A stretch of DNA of 21,585 nucleotides from Deltaproteobacteria bacterium (GCA_019313105.1 JAFDBW010000327.1:1-21585); one strand, 5' to 3'; shown: positions 7,494-15,667, numbered from the stretch's first letter. Numbers and translations: made by a program. The notes: a model not told the origin generated them from the letters alone.

Positions 7494-10184
7494 TTACTGT
7501 CCGCAACATTTCTTGTATTTTTTGCCACTCCCGCATGGGCAGGGTTCATTCCGCCCGACCTTGTCTTCCTCGCGCTTGACAGGACTTTGCGTAGCGTTCT
7601 GCGGACCACTTTGACGGGTAAGAGCAAGTCGCTGACGACGTTGCTCGGCTTCCATCTCTATGACTTCCTCTTCACGCGCCAGTTGAACGAGGAAAAGTTT
7701 CTGTGAAACTTCCTGCCGGATACGCCCCATCATCGTCATGAACAGGTCGTAGGCTTCGCGTTTATACTCTTCCTTTGGGTTACGCTGCGCGTAGGCACGC
7801 ATGCCAATCCCCTCTTTGAGGTGGTCGATGGAGAGCAGGTGATCTTTCCACTGGGTATCGATCGTCTGTAACAGAAGGACCTTCATCAAGTGTTCCAGAA
7901 CCGGGCTGGTAAAAGATTCCTCCCGTTCAGCCAGGCGCTCTTTCACCTGTGCCTTGAGGTTGGCTTCCAGATCTTCCGGCTTGAGACCTTTGTCCTGTTC
8001 CGGCAGCTCCGGCAGGAAATTGAACTGGTTGGCAAAATCGATTGATAGGGTCTTCCAGTCCCATTCGCTGGCAGGGGTCTTTTCCGGACAAAATGTCGCC
8101 ACAATATCTTCGGTCATTTCATCAAGGATCGCTTCGATGGTTTCGCGAATATTCTCCCCGGCCAGGACTTCCTTGCGCTGCGTATAGATCACCTCGCGCT
8201 GACGATTCATGACATCGTCATAGTCAATCAGGTGTTTACGAATCTCGAAGTTGTGCGCCTCAACTTTTTTCTGTGCGCCTTCTATGGCTTTGGAAATCAT
8301 GCCATGCTCAATAGCTTCTCCCTCAGGAACCTTGAGCTTCTCCATGACAAAGGAAACCCGGTGAGAGCCAAAGATCCTCAACAGGTCGTCTTCCAGGCTC
8401 ATATAGAAACGACTTTCGCCCGGATCGCCCTGGCGTCCCGATCGGCCACGCAACTGGTTGTCAATACGCCGTGATTCATGACGCTCGGTCCCGAGGATAT
8501 ACAGGCCCCCGGCTTCGAGGACTTCCTGTTTTTCAGCAGCGCAGGTTTTCCTATGCTTTTCCAGGGCCCGTGCGAAAACATCTTCCGGGTTATCGGCAGT
8601 ATCAGCTTCTCGCCTGGCAAGCAGCTCGGGATTACCCCCGAGGACAATATCAGTGCCGCGTCCGGCCATGTTGGTTGCGATCGTGACAGCGCCCTTGCGA
8701 CCAGCCTGGGCGACAATCTCTGCTTCCCGCTCATGGTGCTTGGCATTCAATACGTGATGTGGAACCCCACGCTTTTTCAACAGTTCGGAGAGCCTTTCCG
8801 AATTCTCGATGGTAATCGTCCCGACCAGAACCGGTTGCCCGGTCTCATGGCGCCCGTAAATGTCTTCGATCACCGCCGTGAACTTTTCCTTTTCCGTCTT
8901 GTAAATGACATCGGCCTGGTCAATGCGGATCATCGGCTGATTGGTTGGGATAACGACCACGTCGAGTTTGTAAATCTGGCTGAACTCGGCCGCTTCGGTA
9001 TCTGCCGTACCGGTCATCCCGGCGAGCTTCTCGTACATGCGGAAATAGTTCTGGAAGGTAATCGTCGCCAGGGTCTGGTTCTCGCGTTCGATTTTCAGAC
9101 CTTCCTTGGCCTCAATGGCCTGATGTTGTCCGTCTCCCCAGCGCCGCCCAGGCATCAGCCGACCGGTAAATTCGTCGACAATGATCACCTCGCCATCCTT
9201 GACGACGTAATCAACATCACGCTTGAAGATCGCATGAGCCCTGAGTGCCTGGTTGACGTGGTGAAGAATGGCCATATTGCCGGGTTCGTAAAGGTTTTCG
9301 ACACCCAGGAGTTTTTCAACCTTCAGGACGCCCTCTTCAGTCAGGGTCGCTGACTTGGACTTCTCGTCCACGGTGTAATCCCCAGTGTAGGAACGAAATG
9401 TTCGCCCGATCTGGCCCTCGCGATCTTCAATCATCTCGCCTTTCTGCAGACGCGGAATAATTTTCTCGGCAGCGTAATAGAGCTCGCTGGTCGCATCGGT
9501 CGGTCCGGAGATAATCAATGGAGTACGGGCTTCATCGATCAGGATCGAGTCAACTTCATCGACAATGGCATAGTAGAGATCACGCTGGACATAATCTTCC
9601 AGAGCGAATTTCATGTTGTCCCGAAGGTAATCAAAACCGAATTCATTGTTGGTGCCATAGGTAATGTCGGCTTTATAAGCTGCTTTGCGCTGCTCATCGG
9701 TCCGCCCGTGGATAATGCAGTCAACCTCCATTCCCAGGAAGTTATAGACCTTGCCCATCCATTCAGCATCACGCTTGGCCAGGTAGTCGTTGACCGTAAT
9801 GACATGCACACCTTTGCCGGCGAGGGCGTTGAGATACACCGGTAGGGTCGACATGAGGGTTTTACCTTCACCGGTTTTCATCTCGGCGATTTTGCCAGAG
9901 TGCAGGACCATGCCACCGATCAGCTGTACATCGAAGTGGCGCATCCCCAGGGTACGCACTGCCGCTTCACGAACAACAGCGAAAGCTTCCGGGAGAAGAT
10001 CGTCGAGCTTTTCGCCGTTTGCCAGACGGTCACGGAATTCGCCCGTTTTCGCGGTCAGGGCGGCATCAGTCAAGCTACTGATTTCCGGTTCCAGGGCATT
10101 GATCTGCTCAACGATCAGCTGCAATCGTTTCAGATCGCGCTCGTTCTTGCTGCCAACAATCTTTTTCAGCACACTTCCTATCAT
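7494..10184 (-). CDS. secA: Preprotein translocase ATPase SecA
   Basis: An 896-aa motor ATPase that drives unfolded preproteins through SecYEG at the inner membrane. Visible landmarks are the Walker A motif MKTGEGKT (102-109), the DEAD-like DEVDSILIDEART (about 210-222), the preprotein cross-linking region in the middle, the second helicase half with TNMAGRGTDI and LRGRSGRQGDPG, and the C-terminal zinc motif CPCGSGKKYKKCC. That last motif is CxCx8CC, a common variant of CxCx8CH, and it implies SecB and lipid interaction. Length is typical. Start ATG 10184 has GGAG 6 bases upstream, preceded by a small hairpin in the leader. It stands alone between promoter candidates and a 240-bp spacer before argJ. 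The neighbouring OmpA-type and secreted proteins would be its substrates. Confidence 0.98.
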   Translation of the reverse strand: MIGSVLKKIVGSKNERDLKRLQLIVEQINALEPEISSLTDAALTAKTGEFRDRLANGEKLDDLLPEAFAVVREAAVRTLGMRHFDVQLIGGMVLHSGKIAEMKTGEGKTLMSTLPVYLNALAGKGVHVITVNDYLAKRDAEWMGKVYNFLGMEVDCIIHGRTDEQRKAAYKADITYGTNNEFGFDYLRDNMKFALEDYVQRDLYYAIVDEVDSILIDEARTPLIISGPTDATSELYYAAEKIIPRLQKGEMIEDREGQIGRTFRSYTGDYTVDEKSKSATLTEEGVLKVEKLLGVENLYEPGNMAILHHVNQALRAHAIFKRDVDYVVKDGEVIIVDEFTGRLMPGRRWGDGQHQAIEAKEGLKIERENQTLATITFQNYFRMYEKLAGMTGTADTEAAEFSQIYKLDVVVIPTNQPMIRIDQADVIYKTEKEKFTAVIEDIYGRHETGQPVLVGTITIENSERLSELLKKRGVPHHVLNAKHHEREAEIVAQAGRKGAVTIATNMAGRGTDIVLGGNPELLARREADTADNPEDVFARALEKHRKTCAAEKQEVLEAGGLYILGTERHESRRIDNQLRGRSGRQGDPGESRFYMSLEDDLLRIFGSHRVSFVMEKLKVPEGEAIEHGMISKAIEGAQKKVEAHNFEIRKHLIDYDDVMNRQREVIYTQRKEVLAGENIRETIEAILDEMTEDIVATFCPEKTPASEWDWKTLSIDFANQFNFLPELPEQDKGLKPEDLEANLKAQVKERLAEREESFTSPVLEHLMKVLLLQTIDTQWKDHLLSIDHLKEGIGMRAYAQRNPKEEYKREAYDLFMTMMGRIRQEVSQKLFLVQLAREEEVIEMEAEQRRQRLALTRQSGPQNATQSPVKREEDKVGRNEPCPCGSGKKYKKCCGQ

Positions 10185-10197
10185 CTGGTACTCCGTG

Positions 10198-10214
10198 ACC
10201 GGTAAGCTACCGGT
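10198..10214 (-). promoter_or_regulatory. Short inverted repeat in the secA leader
   Basis: Seven-base arms, ACCGGTA and TACCGGT, with a 3-base loop lie 3 bases upstream of the secA Shine-Dalgarno (10191-10194). In mRNA this would form a compact hairpin next to the ribosome site and could affect SecA translation. No protein-binding partner is implied. Confidence 0.45.
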
Positions 10215-10262
10215 GAGATTATCAGTAAAAATTCAGCTGGTTCATGCTAGTCAGAATTGGAA

Positions 10263-10292
10263 ATTTTAACACAGCTGAGATCGGGCTCACAA
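10263..10292 (-). promoter_or_regulatory. Sigma-70-type promoter candidate for secA
   Basis: On the minus strand TTGTGA (10287-10292) and TAAAAT (10263-10268, 5 of 6 matches) are separated by 18 bp. The start would be near 10256, giving a leader of about 70 bases that contains the ACCGGTA hairpin. Confidence 0.4.
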
Positions 10293-10357
10293 GGTTAAAC
10301 AGGCCTGCCGTTGCACGCCAAATAATCATATTTTTTACTGCGATTTTTTCTCAAACA

Positions 10358-10387
10358 GCAATCCCCGGGAGTGGGCCCGGGGATTGC
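10358..10387 (-). terminator. Strong hairpin after the small secreted-protein gene
   Basis: A perfect 12-bp stem, GCAATCCCCGGG (10358-10369) with CCCGGGGATTGC (10376-10387), has a 6-base loop. It lies 41 bases downstream of the 10429 stop. Neither side carries a proper T-run, so termination may be Rho-assisted, or the hairpin may protect the mRNA 3' end. It could also lie in a secA readthrough leader. Confidence 0.55.
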
Positions 10388-10428
10388 GGTGTGATCTCTA
10401 GTGATGTACAGGAAACTGAACTGGCAGG

Positions 10429-10884
10429 TTAATTCCAGTTCCCCTTGTTGTAGCTGAAGATATGCCGGTTGGGAATAATTTTGACGACCGCGAACTGACT
10501 GTCGTTGAATGCTTTGGGCGTTGCTGCGGAAGACTCCAGAATCTGTTCCTTGTACGAGATAATCCCGACAAACGGGATTGTATTCGACTTCGAGCGCATG
10601 ACCTTGACTTTCAGGGACGAATCATCGATCTGGTGGTAGCGTGCCAGATATGTGCCGTCCGCCTGCTTTGTGACAAGCATGCGGGAGCGAGAGAATTTAT
10701 GGTTGCGGTTCAACTGTTTCACCTTGGAGTGGGCGAAGTTTTCAAAGTCCGCATGTTTTTCTGCAAGTTTTTTGTCCGGGGTCGCAGAATTCTGGGTACT
10801 CGCCAAGACAGAATCCATGGAAGTCATTGGCAAGCAGAAAGATAGGACGGCCGTAACCAGTATGATTTTGCGCATGATTTGCAT
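10429..10884 (-). CDS. Small secreted protein of unknown function
   Basis: This 151-aa protein is not one I can assign to a named family. Residues 1-29 form a Sec signal peptide: basic MQIMRK, a hydrophobic core (IILVTAVLSFCLP), then a likely cleavage after VLA (residues 27-29). The mature part is basic and hydrophilic, with a helical-looking start (KKLAEKHADFENFAHSKV) and then alternating strands around MLVTKQADGTYLARYHQID, which suggests a small beta-rich periplasmic domain. There are no cysteines in the mature part and no lipobox. Start ATG 10884 has GGAGG 6 bases upstream, which favours it over a second ATG three codons in. The gene is monocistronic and its promoter looks sigma-54-dependent (10927-10942), so expression is probably switched by an activator in response to a specific signal. 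Confidence 0.8.
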   Translation of the reverse strand: MQIMRKIILVTAVLSFCLPMTSMDSVLASTQNSATPDKKLAEKHADFENFAHSKVKQLNRNHKFSRSRMLVTKQADGTYLARYHQIDDSSLKVKVMRSKSNTIPFVGIISYKEQILESSAATPKAFNDSQFAVVKIIPNRHIFSYNKGNWN

Positions 10885-10926
10885 CTTGCACCTCCTGTAT
10901 GGTCATCGTTTCAAGCTAAAAAGAAT

Positions 10927-10942
10927 AGCAATGACCGTACCA
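10927..10942 (-). promoter_or_regulatory. Sigma-54 (RpoN) -24/-12 promoter
   Basis: The minus strand reads TGGTACGGTCATTGCT, matching the sigma-54 consensus TGGCACG-N4-TTGCW at all but one fixed position and with exact GG-to-GC spacing. The expected start is near 10917, leaving about 32 leader bases with the GGAGG site before ATG 10884. Sigma-54 needs an enhancer-binding activator, and candidate activator sites lie at 11032-11090. Confidence 0.7.
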
Positions 10943-11031
10943 GAAAGGGGCATCAACCGATAAACTGCTGAATTTACGCTAGCAAACGCGACATTCCACG
11001 TTACTCTCCATGTTTGTAATAAGCCGCCAAA

Positions 11032-11090
11032 TGACATTCTTTGTCAGGCAGCCCTGTGAAATGGACATAAATGTCACATTTTTTGTCACA
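11032..11090. promoter_or_regulatory. Cluster of TGACA/TGTCA half-sites: putative enhancer
   Basis: TGACATTCTTTGTCA (11032-11046) is an inverted repeat with 5-bp arms. GACATAAATGTC (11064-11075) is a second one. TGTCACA occurs directly repeated at 11072-11078 and 11084-11090. The centres of the two inverted repeats are about 30 bp apart, close to three helical turns. The cluster is about 115-170 bp upstream of the predicted sigma-54 start, the normal place for an activator. The direct repeats also faintly recall a Pho box, but the 12-bp period differs from its 11. Confidence 0.5.
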
Positions 11091-11104
11091 CAATCCATAC
11101 ACTG

Positions 11105-11139
11105 AAAAACCGGCCAGGCGCATACAGGCGCCTGGCCGG
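11105..11139 (-). terminator. Rho-independent terminator after the VWA-OmpA gene
   Basis: A perfect 12-bp GC-rich stem, CCGGCCAGGCGC (11110-11121) with GCGCCTGGCCGG (11128-11139), has a 6-base loop and is followed on the minus strand by TTTTT (11105-11109). It lies 26 bases after the stop codon at 11166. Confidence 0.92.
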
Positions 11140-11165
11140 GCATCACATTCAAGAGACGGGTCTGG

Positions 11166-12236
11166 TTACTTGGACATCATCTCCACTCTTCGATTAAGCT
11201 TTCGACCCTCTTTGGTTGAGTTGTCGTACTTGGCCTGGGTTTCCCCGTAGCCCTTGGCCTCCAGTTTGGATGCGGCAACTCCGTTGCTGACCAGCCAGTT
11301 TTTGACCGAGGCTGCACGACGCTCGGAGAGACCCTGGTTGTAAGCCTCCGGGCCAGTCGAATCAGTATGGCCGGAGAGGACAAATTTGGTATCAGGCTCT
11401 TCATCCAAAATCATCTTGACTTGCTCAAGGACAGGGATCATCTCGTCGGTAATTGCCGACTTGTCAAAACCGAACAGCAGGTTGAAGGTGACCACTTCCT
11501 TGGCAACCGGTGCCGGTGCTGGTGCAGGAGCCGGTTTCGGAGCCGGTTTTGGAGCCGGTTTTGGAGCTGGCACCCGCTCTTCGTAAAGCACATCCTTGGC
11601 AAACTGGGCCATGGCAGCGTCGGAAGCCAGGGACTTGCCGTCCGCGGCAACACTGCAGCTCGAAAGCTCGCGGATTGCCGAGATGGTCTCCATTCCCGCC
11701 GGTTTTTCGGCATAGCTGACTACGTGGATGCAGAGATTGGAGCCGTTTTTATCGTAAAGGTTTTTGGCCTGGGCGACCGGGTCTGTACCGGTATTGGACT
11801 CGCCGTCGGTAAAGACGATCAGGGCCGTTTTGCCGGACAAGCCTTCGATCAGAGGAGCAATGTCACCCAGCCCGTCCCCCATCGGAGTCATCTGGTTGAA
11901 GGGAGGGGCAACCCCGTCCGCCGCGGGCGAGAGAGCCCCCTTTTTAAAGGTGGCCGGCTGGGTCACCGTCTTGAAGGGAGCAAAAACGGCAACCGCACTG
12001 TTGTAGCCAAGCTCAGGTGTCGCTTGTTCCAGACGCTTGACTGCGTCAACTGACTGCTCGAATTTCTGATTCCCGGGTGTCGCCTTTGCCCACGCCATAG
12101 ATCCCGACTGGTCGATGAAAATCACAAAATTATCGACTTTCTTGACCATCTCCGCTGCAACGTCAGTCGGGGCGACCCAACCGCTGACCAGCAGCAAGGA
12201 AAAAACGACCATCCACAATCTGCAAACCTGTTTCAT
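11166..12236 (-). CDS. VWA-domain OmpA-family envelope protein
   Basis: This 356-aa protein starts at ATG 12236 with GGAG 8 bases upstream; a longer in-frame opening to 12326 lacks a ribosome site and would bury the signal peptide. Residues 1-28 are a Sec signal (VFSLLLVSGWVAP, cut after VAA). Residues 33-220 form a von Willebrand A domain with the MIDAS motif D42-x-S44-x-S46 (DQSGSM) and FTDGESN. A Pro-Ala-Lys linker (about 231-250) reaches the C-terminal OmpA domain, which binds peptidoglycan: FGFDKSAI, LSGHTDSTG, LSERRAASV and the RKLNRRVE end are all present. It should sit in the outer membrane or periplasm, anchored to the wall, with the VWA domain binding a metal-dependent partner. The substrate or partner is unknown. 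It has its own promoter and terminator. Confidence 0.92.
   Translation of the reverse strand: MKQVCRLWMVVFSLLLVSGWVAPTDVAAEMVKKVDNFVIFIDQSGSMAWAKATPGNQKFEQSVDAVKRLEQATPELGYNSAVAVFAPFKTVTQPATFKKGALSPAADGVAPPFNQMTPMGDGLGDIAPLIEGLSGKTALIVFTDGESNTGTDPVAQAKNLYDKNGSNLCIHVVSYAEKPAGMETISAIRELSSCSVAADGKSLASDAAMAQFAKDVLYEERVPAPKPAPKPAPKPAPAPAPAPVAKEVVTFNLLFGFDKSAITDEMIPVLEQVKMILDEEPDTKFVLSGHTDSTGPEAYNQGLSERRAASVKNWLVSNGVAASKLEAKGYGETQAKYDNSTKEGRKLNRRVEMMSK
11527..11570. repeat. 12-bp in-frame tandem repeat in the Pro-Lys linker
   Basis: Three 12-bp units of GGAGCCGGTTTY (11527-11538, 11539-11550, 11551-11562) plus a partial fourth encode KPAP repeats of the linker between the VWA and OmpA domains. The count can vary without frameshift. 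Confidence 0.85.
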
Positions 12237-12305
12237 CGCACTACTCCTTTTGTAATTTGAGATCAAAAATAACCCACCTTGGATAGTTTCACAGCTTTGC
12301 TTCAA

Positions 12306-12333
12306 ATCATAGCTGAAGGTTTGCAATAGTCAA
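12306..12333 (-). promoter_or_regulatory. Sigma-70-type promoter for the VWA-OmpA gene
   Basis: On the minus strand TTGACT (12328-12333) and TATGAT (12306-12311) are 16 bp apart, matching 5 of 6 bases at each box. The start near 12299 gives a leader of about 62 bases and supports the ATG at 12236. Confidence 0.6.
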
Positions 12334-12464
12334 TCGGCTGAAACGATATTTTTTTAGTTAATATGGTAACTTGTATTGCCCTGTATACCGGCTATTGAAC
12401 GAAGCTTTCTTCTGGCAATGTTTATAGCACCGACGATCAAGCACTCTGTCGCCAAAAAAGACGC

Positions 12465-12489
12465 AAAAAAGCCCGACATAGCCGGGCTT
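12465..12489 (-). terminator. Rho-independent terminator after the M23 peptidase gene
   Basis: A 7-bp stem, AAGCCCG (12469-12475) with CGGGCTT (12483-12489), has a 7-base loop and continues on the minus strand into a T-run (12465-12470). It lies about 25 bases after the stop at 12515. Confidence 0.88.
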
Positions 12490-12514
12490 CGATTTAAACT
12501 GTGGACAGGCTGGA

Positions 12515-13387
12515 TTATAGATATTTGCGTGGATTGACAGGAACACCGTTGAGGCGGATTTCGTAATGCACGTGAGAACCTGTAGACCGACCGGTATTGC
12601 CAACGGCTGCAATGCGCTCACCACGTCTGACCCGCTGGCCAACTTTCACGTAGTATCTGGAGTTGTGGCCGTAGATGGTGCGATAACCATATCCATGATC
12701 GAGGATGACGACCTTACCGTAACCGGGTTCGGTCTTGACGCTGCTGACAATCCCGTCTGCCGTAGCTGTGACCGAAGTCCCGGTCCGCGCCGCAATGTCG
12801 AGGCCTTCATGCATCTTGCGTCTGCCGTTGAACGGGTCACGCCGCATGCCGAATGAGGAGGTCAACCAGCCCTTGACGGGCCAGCCGCCAGGCTTGGCTG
12901 CAAGCAAAGAGCGCTGGTCGTTGAGAATTCCCTGGATTTCTTCCTGACTTTCACGACGCAAGTCGATCTGGCGACGAACTTCGTCAATCCTCTGCTGGAT
13001 AACACTGAATTCGCGGTTGACATCTTCCTGAGTGGCGGGGCCACCGACACCGACCATGCTGTCACTTTTCGGCGCCGACAGCTTCGCCATGACACGCACT
13101 TTGGCATCATTCTGTGCCAGCACGACAATTTCCTGGCGCAGGTCTTCCAGTTTCACGACCAGTCGGTGCAGCTCTTCGCGCTGTGAGAGATTTTCAACCT
13201 GCAAACGCTCCAATTCGTTCTGGTCAAGGTTGGTCAGGACATAGTCAGTAATCAATCCCGCGAGCACCAGGGCCAAAACTACTGCAGCAGCGGCAATCCG
13301 CTTAAGGACCGAAAGTCGCACACCAAAGCGGCGTACCTGGTGCGAACCTTCCGGTATAACAAGTATGGTAAAACGTTTCTCAGACAA
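12515..13387 (-). CDS. Membrane-anchored M23 metallopeptidase with coiled coil
   Basis: A 290-aa LytM/M23-type protein. It has a cytoplasmic N-terminus (1-28), one membrane helix (about 29-51, IAAAAVVLALVLAGLITDYV) and a periplasmic coiled coil (about 55-100), with more heptad-like sequence at 121-160. The peptidase domain covers 170-290: zinc ligands H193 and D197 (MHEGLD) and H274 (SHVHYE), with H241 (YGH) and H272 also present, so the enzyme looks active. Members cut peptide cross-links in peptidoglycan or activate amidases. The start codon is TTG at 13387 with GGAGG 8 bases upstream; no ATG offers a better fit. It follows the GNAT gene by 133 bp, with its own promoter candidate and a terminator. 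Confidence 0.93.
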   Translation of the reverse strand: MSEKRFTILVIPEGSHQVRRFGVRLSVLKRIAAAAVVLALVLAGLITDYVLTNLDQNELERLQVENLSQREELHRLVVKLEDLRQEIVVLAQNDAKVRVMAKLSAPKSDSMVGVGGPATQEDVNREFSVIQQRIDEVRRQIDLRRESQEEIQGILNDQRSLLAAKPGGWPVKGWLTSSFGMRRDPFNGRRKMHEGLDIAARTGTSVTATADGIVSSVKTEPGYGKVVILDHGYGYRTIYGHNSRYYVKVGQRVRRGERIAAVGNTGRSTGSHVHYEIRLNGVPVNPRKYL

Positions 13388-13434
13388 TACTTAAACCTCC
13401 CAAAAACCCTACATTTACCCGATTCTGACGCTCA

Positions 13435-13464
13435 TTAATAAAGGATTGATGAGCTCACTGTCAA
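13435..13464 (-). promoter_or_regulatory. Sigma-70-type promoter candidate for the M23 peptidase gene
   Basis: TTGACA (13459-13464, perfect) and TATTAA (13435-13440, 4 of 6) are separated by 18 bp on the minus strand. The start would be near 13428, about 40 bases before the TTG codon. Confidence 0.45.
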
Positions 13465-13520
13465 GACTAAATGGCAAATTACCAGGAAACGCCCCGGTGC
13501 TGAGCGCCGAATCAGCCATT

Positions 13521-13970
13521 CTAAAGAGACCGGCTGAGGGCAATTTCATCGCACTCGGGAAATTTTGCACACTTGATGCAATCTCCCCAGATCTTCTGGG
13601 GGAGCTCCGATTTCTCAATCACTGAAAAACCAAGCTTCTCGAAGAACGCCTGCTGGTACGTTAATGCAAAAACCCTGCCTATTCCAAGAGTTCGGGCTTC
13701 GGAGAGACAGGCCTCGACGAGATGCTTACCGATGCCGCGCCCGGCAAAGCTTTCATCGACAACCAACGAGCGAACCTCGGCGAGGTCTTCCCAGCAGATA
13801 TTCAGTGCCGCTGCCCCGACGACCCGGTCTCCTTCAACAAACACGTAAAAATCCCGGATGGCCTCAAAAATTTCCATAAGTGATCGAGAAAGGACCAGAC
13901 CATCCTTTGCATAGTTAAGCAACAGTCGATGGATCTGACGCGCGTCTTGTAAAATAGCCTTGCGAATCAT
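13521..13970 (-). CDS. GNAT N-acetyltransferase, ArgA-like single-domain type
   Basis: A 149-aa GNAT enzyme. The acetyl-CoA loop is GRGIGKHL (about 77-84), preceded by EVRSLVVDE, and the C-terminal part reads ALTYQQAFFEKLGF, then LPQKIWGDCIKC and C140, three cysteines usual in this family. These short proteins resemble the acetyltransferase domain of N-acetylglutamate synthase and are often annotated as ArgA. That would give the acetyl group for arginine synthesis, and argJ lies nearby. The substrate is an inference. I start it at ATG 13970, with GGAGGA 4 bases upstream and the family's MIRKA start; an earlier ATG at 14000 overlaps the recN stop (TGATG) and has no such site. recN and this gene are practically contiguous. 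Confidence 0.88.
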   Translation of the reverse strand: MIRKAILQDARQIHRLLLNYAKDGLVLSRSLMEIFEAIRDFYVFVEGDRVVGAAALNICWEDLAEVRSLVVDESFAGRGIGKHLVEACLSEARTLGIGRVFALTYQQAFFEKLGFSVIEKSELPQKIWGDCIKCAKFPECDEIALSRSL

Positions 13971-13999
13971 TCGTTCCTCCAGTGCGGTCGGTTGGCTCA

Positions 14000-15667
14000 T
14001 CAGCTTTTCGACGACACGTCAATCAGCTCCTTCGCGTGCAGGATGGTCTGTCCGGTCACCTGTGCCCCTCCGAGCATGCGCGCCATTTCCTTGACTCTGT
14101 CATCACCGGACAGCTGTTCCATCACGGCGATGGTTCGTCCTTCTACTTCATGCTTGGTGACACGATGGTGGTGGTCGGCAAAGGCTGCGACCTGTGGCAG
14201 GTGCGTCACACAAAGAACTTGCGCGGAACGGCTCACCGACTGGAGCTTTCTGCCGACGGCCGTGGCGGCGGCGCCACCGATACCGGCATCCACTTCATCG
14301 AAGATAATAGTCGGCACCAGCCCGGCATCCGGAGCAATCCGCCTGAGTGCGAGCATCAAGCGCGACAATTCACCACCGGATGCGACTCTGGTCAGGGGCA
14401 TGAGAGGCTCTCCCGGGTTGAGACTGACCATGAACTCAAGCCGTTCGAGACCATCCGGACCTGGTTGCTCAAGAGCTGTCAAGGCAACTTCAAATGAAGC
14501 ACCGGACATGGCCAGATCGCCAAGCTCGGCGACCAGCGCCCTGGCCAGTGTGGCAGCGGTCTTGCTCCGCATGGCGCTAAGACTCTGCCCCAGCGAACCG
14601 GTCTGCTTTTTCAGGGCAGCGAGTTCTTCAAGCAAACTGACACGGGTTTCGCCGGCATTTTCAAGTTGTACGATCTCCCGGTCGTAGGCTTCCTTGAGCT
14701 CCAAGATCTCGCCGATTGTCGGTGCATACTTGCGTTTCAGTCGATTCAACAGGCCGAGGCGCTCTTCGACCGCATCAATGCGGTCAGGTTCAAATGATGC
14801 GTCGGTTAGATAGGAACGCATTTGCACGGCAACATCTTCAAGCTCAAAAAGGTTACGCTGTACAGTCTCGGAAAGGGTCGCCAGCTTTTTATCAACCTCT
14901 ACTACCGCCTGCAAATCGGTCGATAAGGAGCCCAGGACTTCGCATACCGAACCGTCGCTGTCGTAAAGGGCGTCATAGCCTCCCCGGGCCACGGCAACCA
15001 GTCGCTCGGCATTCTGTAGCAGCAGTCGTTCTGCGAGGAGCGCTTGCTCCTCTTCAACGGACAACTCTGCATCGGCAATTTCCGCAGACTGATGCTGCAG
15101 GAAATCGAGCCTCTGCTCGCGGTCCCTTTCTGCATTTTCAAGTTTTTCCAGCTGCCGCGTCACGGCTTGCATCTTCTGGAAGGACACGCGATAAGTTTTC
15201 ACATGCCCGTCGAGTGAACCGAATCGGTCAAGGATAGCCAGGTGGACATTACGCTGCAAAAGGTGCTGGTGCTCATGCTGGCCGCAGACCGCCACCAGTT
15301 GTTCGGTCAGAGGCTGCAACTGTGCCAGGGTGGCCAGATTGCCGTTGATGTAGGCCCTGCTGCGACCACCACCCTGGACGATCCGTCGCAACACGAGTTC
15401 CTCGTCGACCGGGAAGCCGGCCTCGTCAAAAGCCCGTTGGACGTCATCCTGTCCTGACAGATCAAACAGGGCCTGGACAGTCGCCTCATCGGCGCCTGCC
15501 CTGACCAGATCAGGTCGGGCACGATCGCCCAGGAGCAGGCCGACTGCATCGAGAATAATCGACTTGCCCGCACCGGTCTCACCGGTGAGGACATTAAAGC
15601 CCGCATCGAACTGGACTTCAAGGCGATCGATAATGGCAAAATTGGTGATGGTCAGGTTGAGGAGCAT
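14000..15667 (-). CDS. recN: DNA repair protein RecN
   Basis: A 555-aa SMC-like ATPase that joins and processes broken DNA ends in RecA-dependent double-strand-break repair. The N-terminal half has the Walker A motif GETGAGKS (29-36); the long middle section is coiled coil (about 150-370, rich in Leu, Glu and Gln). The C-terminal half has the signature RVASGGELSRLMLAL, the Walker B segment TIIFDEVDAGIGG and the CVTHLPQVAAFAD end. Length is normal. The start ATG 15667 has no Shine-Dalgarno: only 7 bases separate it from a 7-bp tandem array. It follows nadK by 185 bp and precedes the GNAT gene almost without a gap. nadK-recN adjacency is common in bacteria. Confidence 0.97.
   Translation of the reverse strand: MLLNLTITNFAIIDRLEVQFDAGFNVLTGETGAGKSIILDAVGLLLGDRARPDLVRAGADEATVQALFDLSGQDDVQRAFDEAGFPVDEELVLRRIVQGGGRSRAYINGNLATLAQLQPLTEQLVAVCGQHEHQHLLQRNVHLAILDRFGSLDGHVKTYRVSFQKMQAVTRQLEKLENAERDREQRLDFLQHQSAEIADAELSVEEEQALLAERLLLQNAERLVAVARGGYDALYDSDGSVCEVLGSLSTDLQAVVEVDKKLATLSETVQRNLFELEDVAVQMRSYLTDASFEPDRIDAVEERLGLLNRLKRKYAPTIGEILELKEAYDREIVQLENAGETRVSLLEELAALKKQTGSLGQSLSAMRSKTAATLARALVAELGDLAMSGASFEVALTALEQPGPDGLERLEFMVSLNPGEPLMPLTRVASGGELSRLMLALRRIAPDAGLVPTIIFDEVDAGIGGAAATAVGRKLQSVSRSAQVLCVTHLPQVAAFADHHHRVTKHEVEGRTIAVMEQLSGDDRVKEMARMLGGAQVTGQTILHAKELIDVSSKS

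Noticed and set aside
11072..11090. Pho-box reading of the TGTCACA direct repeat
   Set aside because: The repeat period is 12 bp rather than 11 and the downstream promoter looks sigma-54, so an RpoN-activator site fits better.
12237..12326. Longer start for the VWA-OmpA protein
   Set aside because: It covers the predicted promoter and ribosome site and would put 30 residues before a clear signal peptide.
13971..14000. Longer start for the GNAT protein at 14000
   Set aside because: It has no ribosome site of its own, whereas GGAGGA directly precedes ATG 13970 and family members begin with MIRKA.
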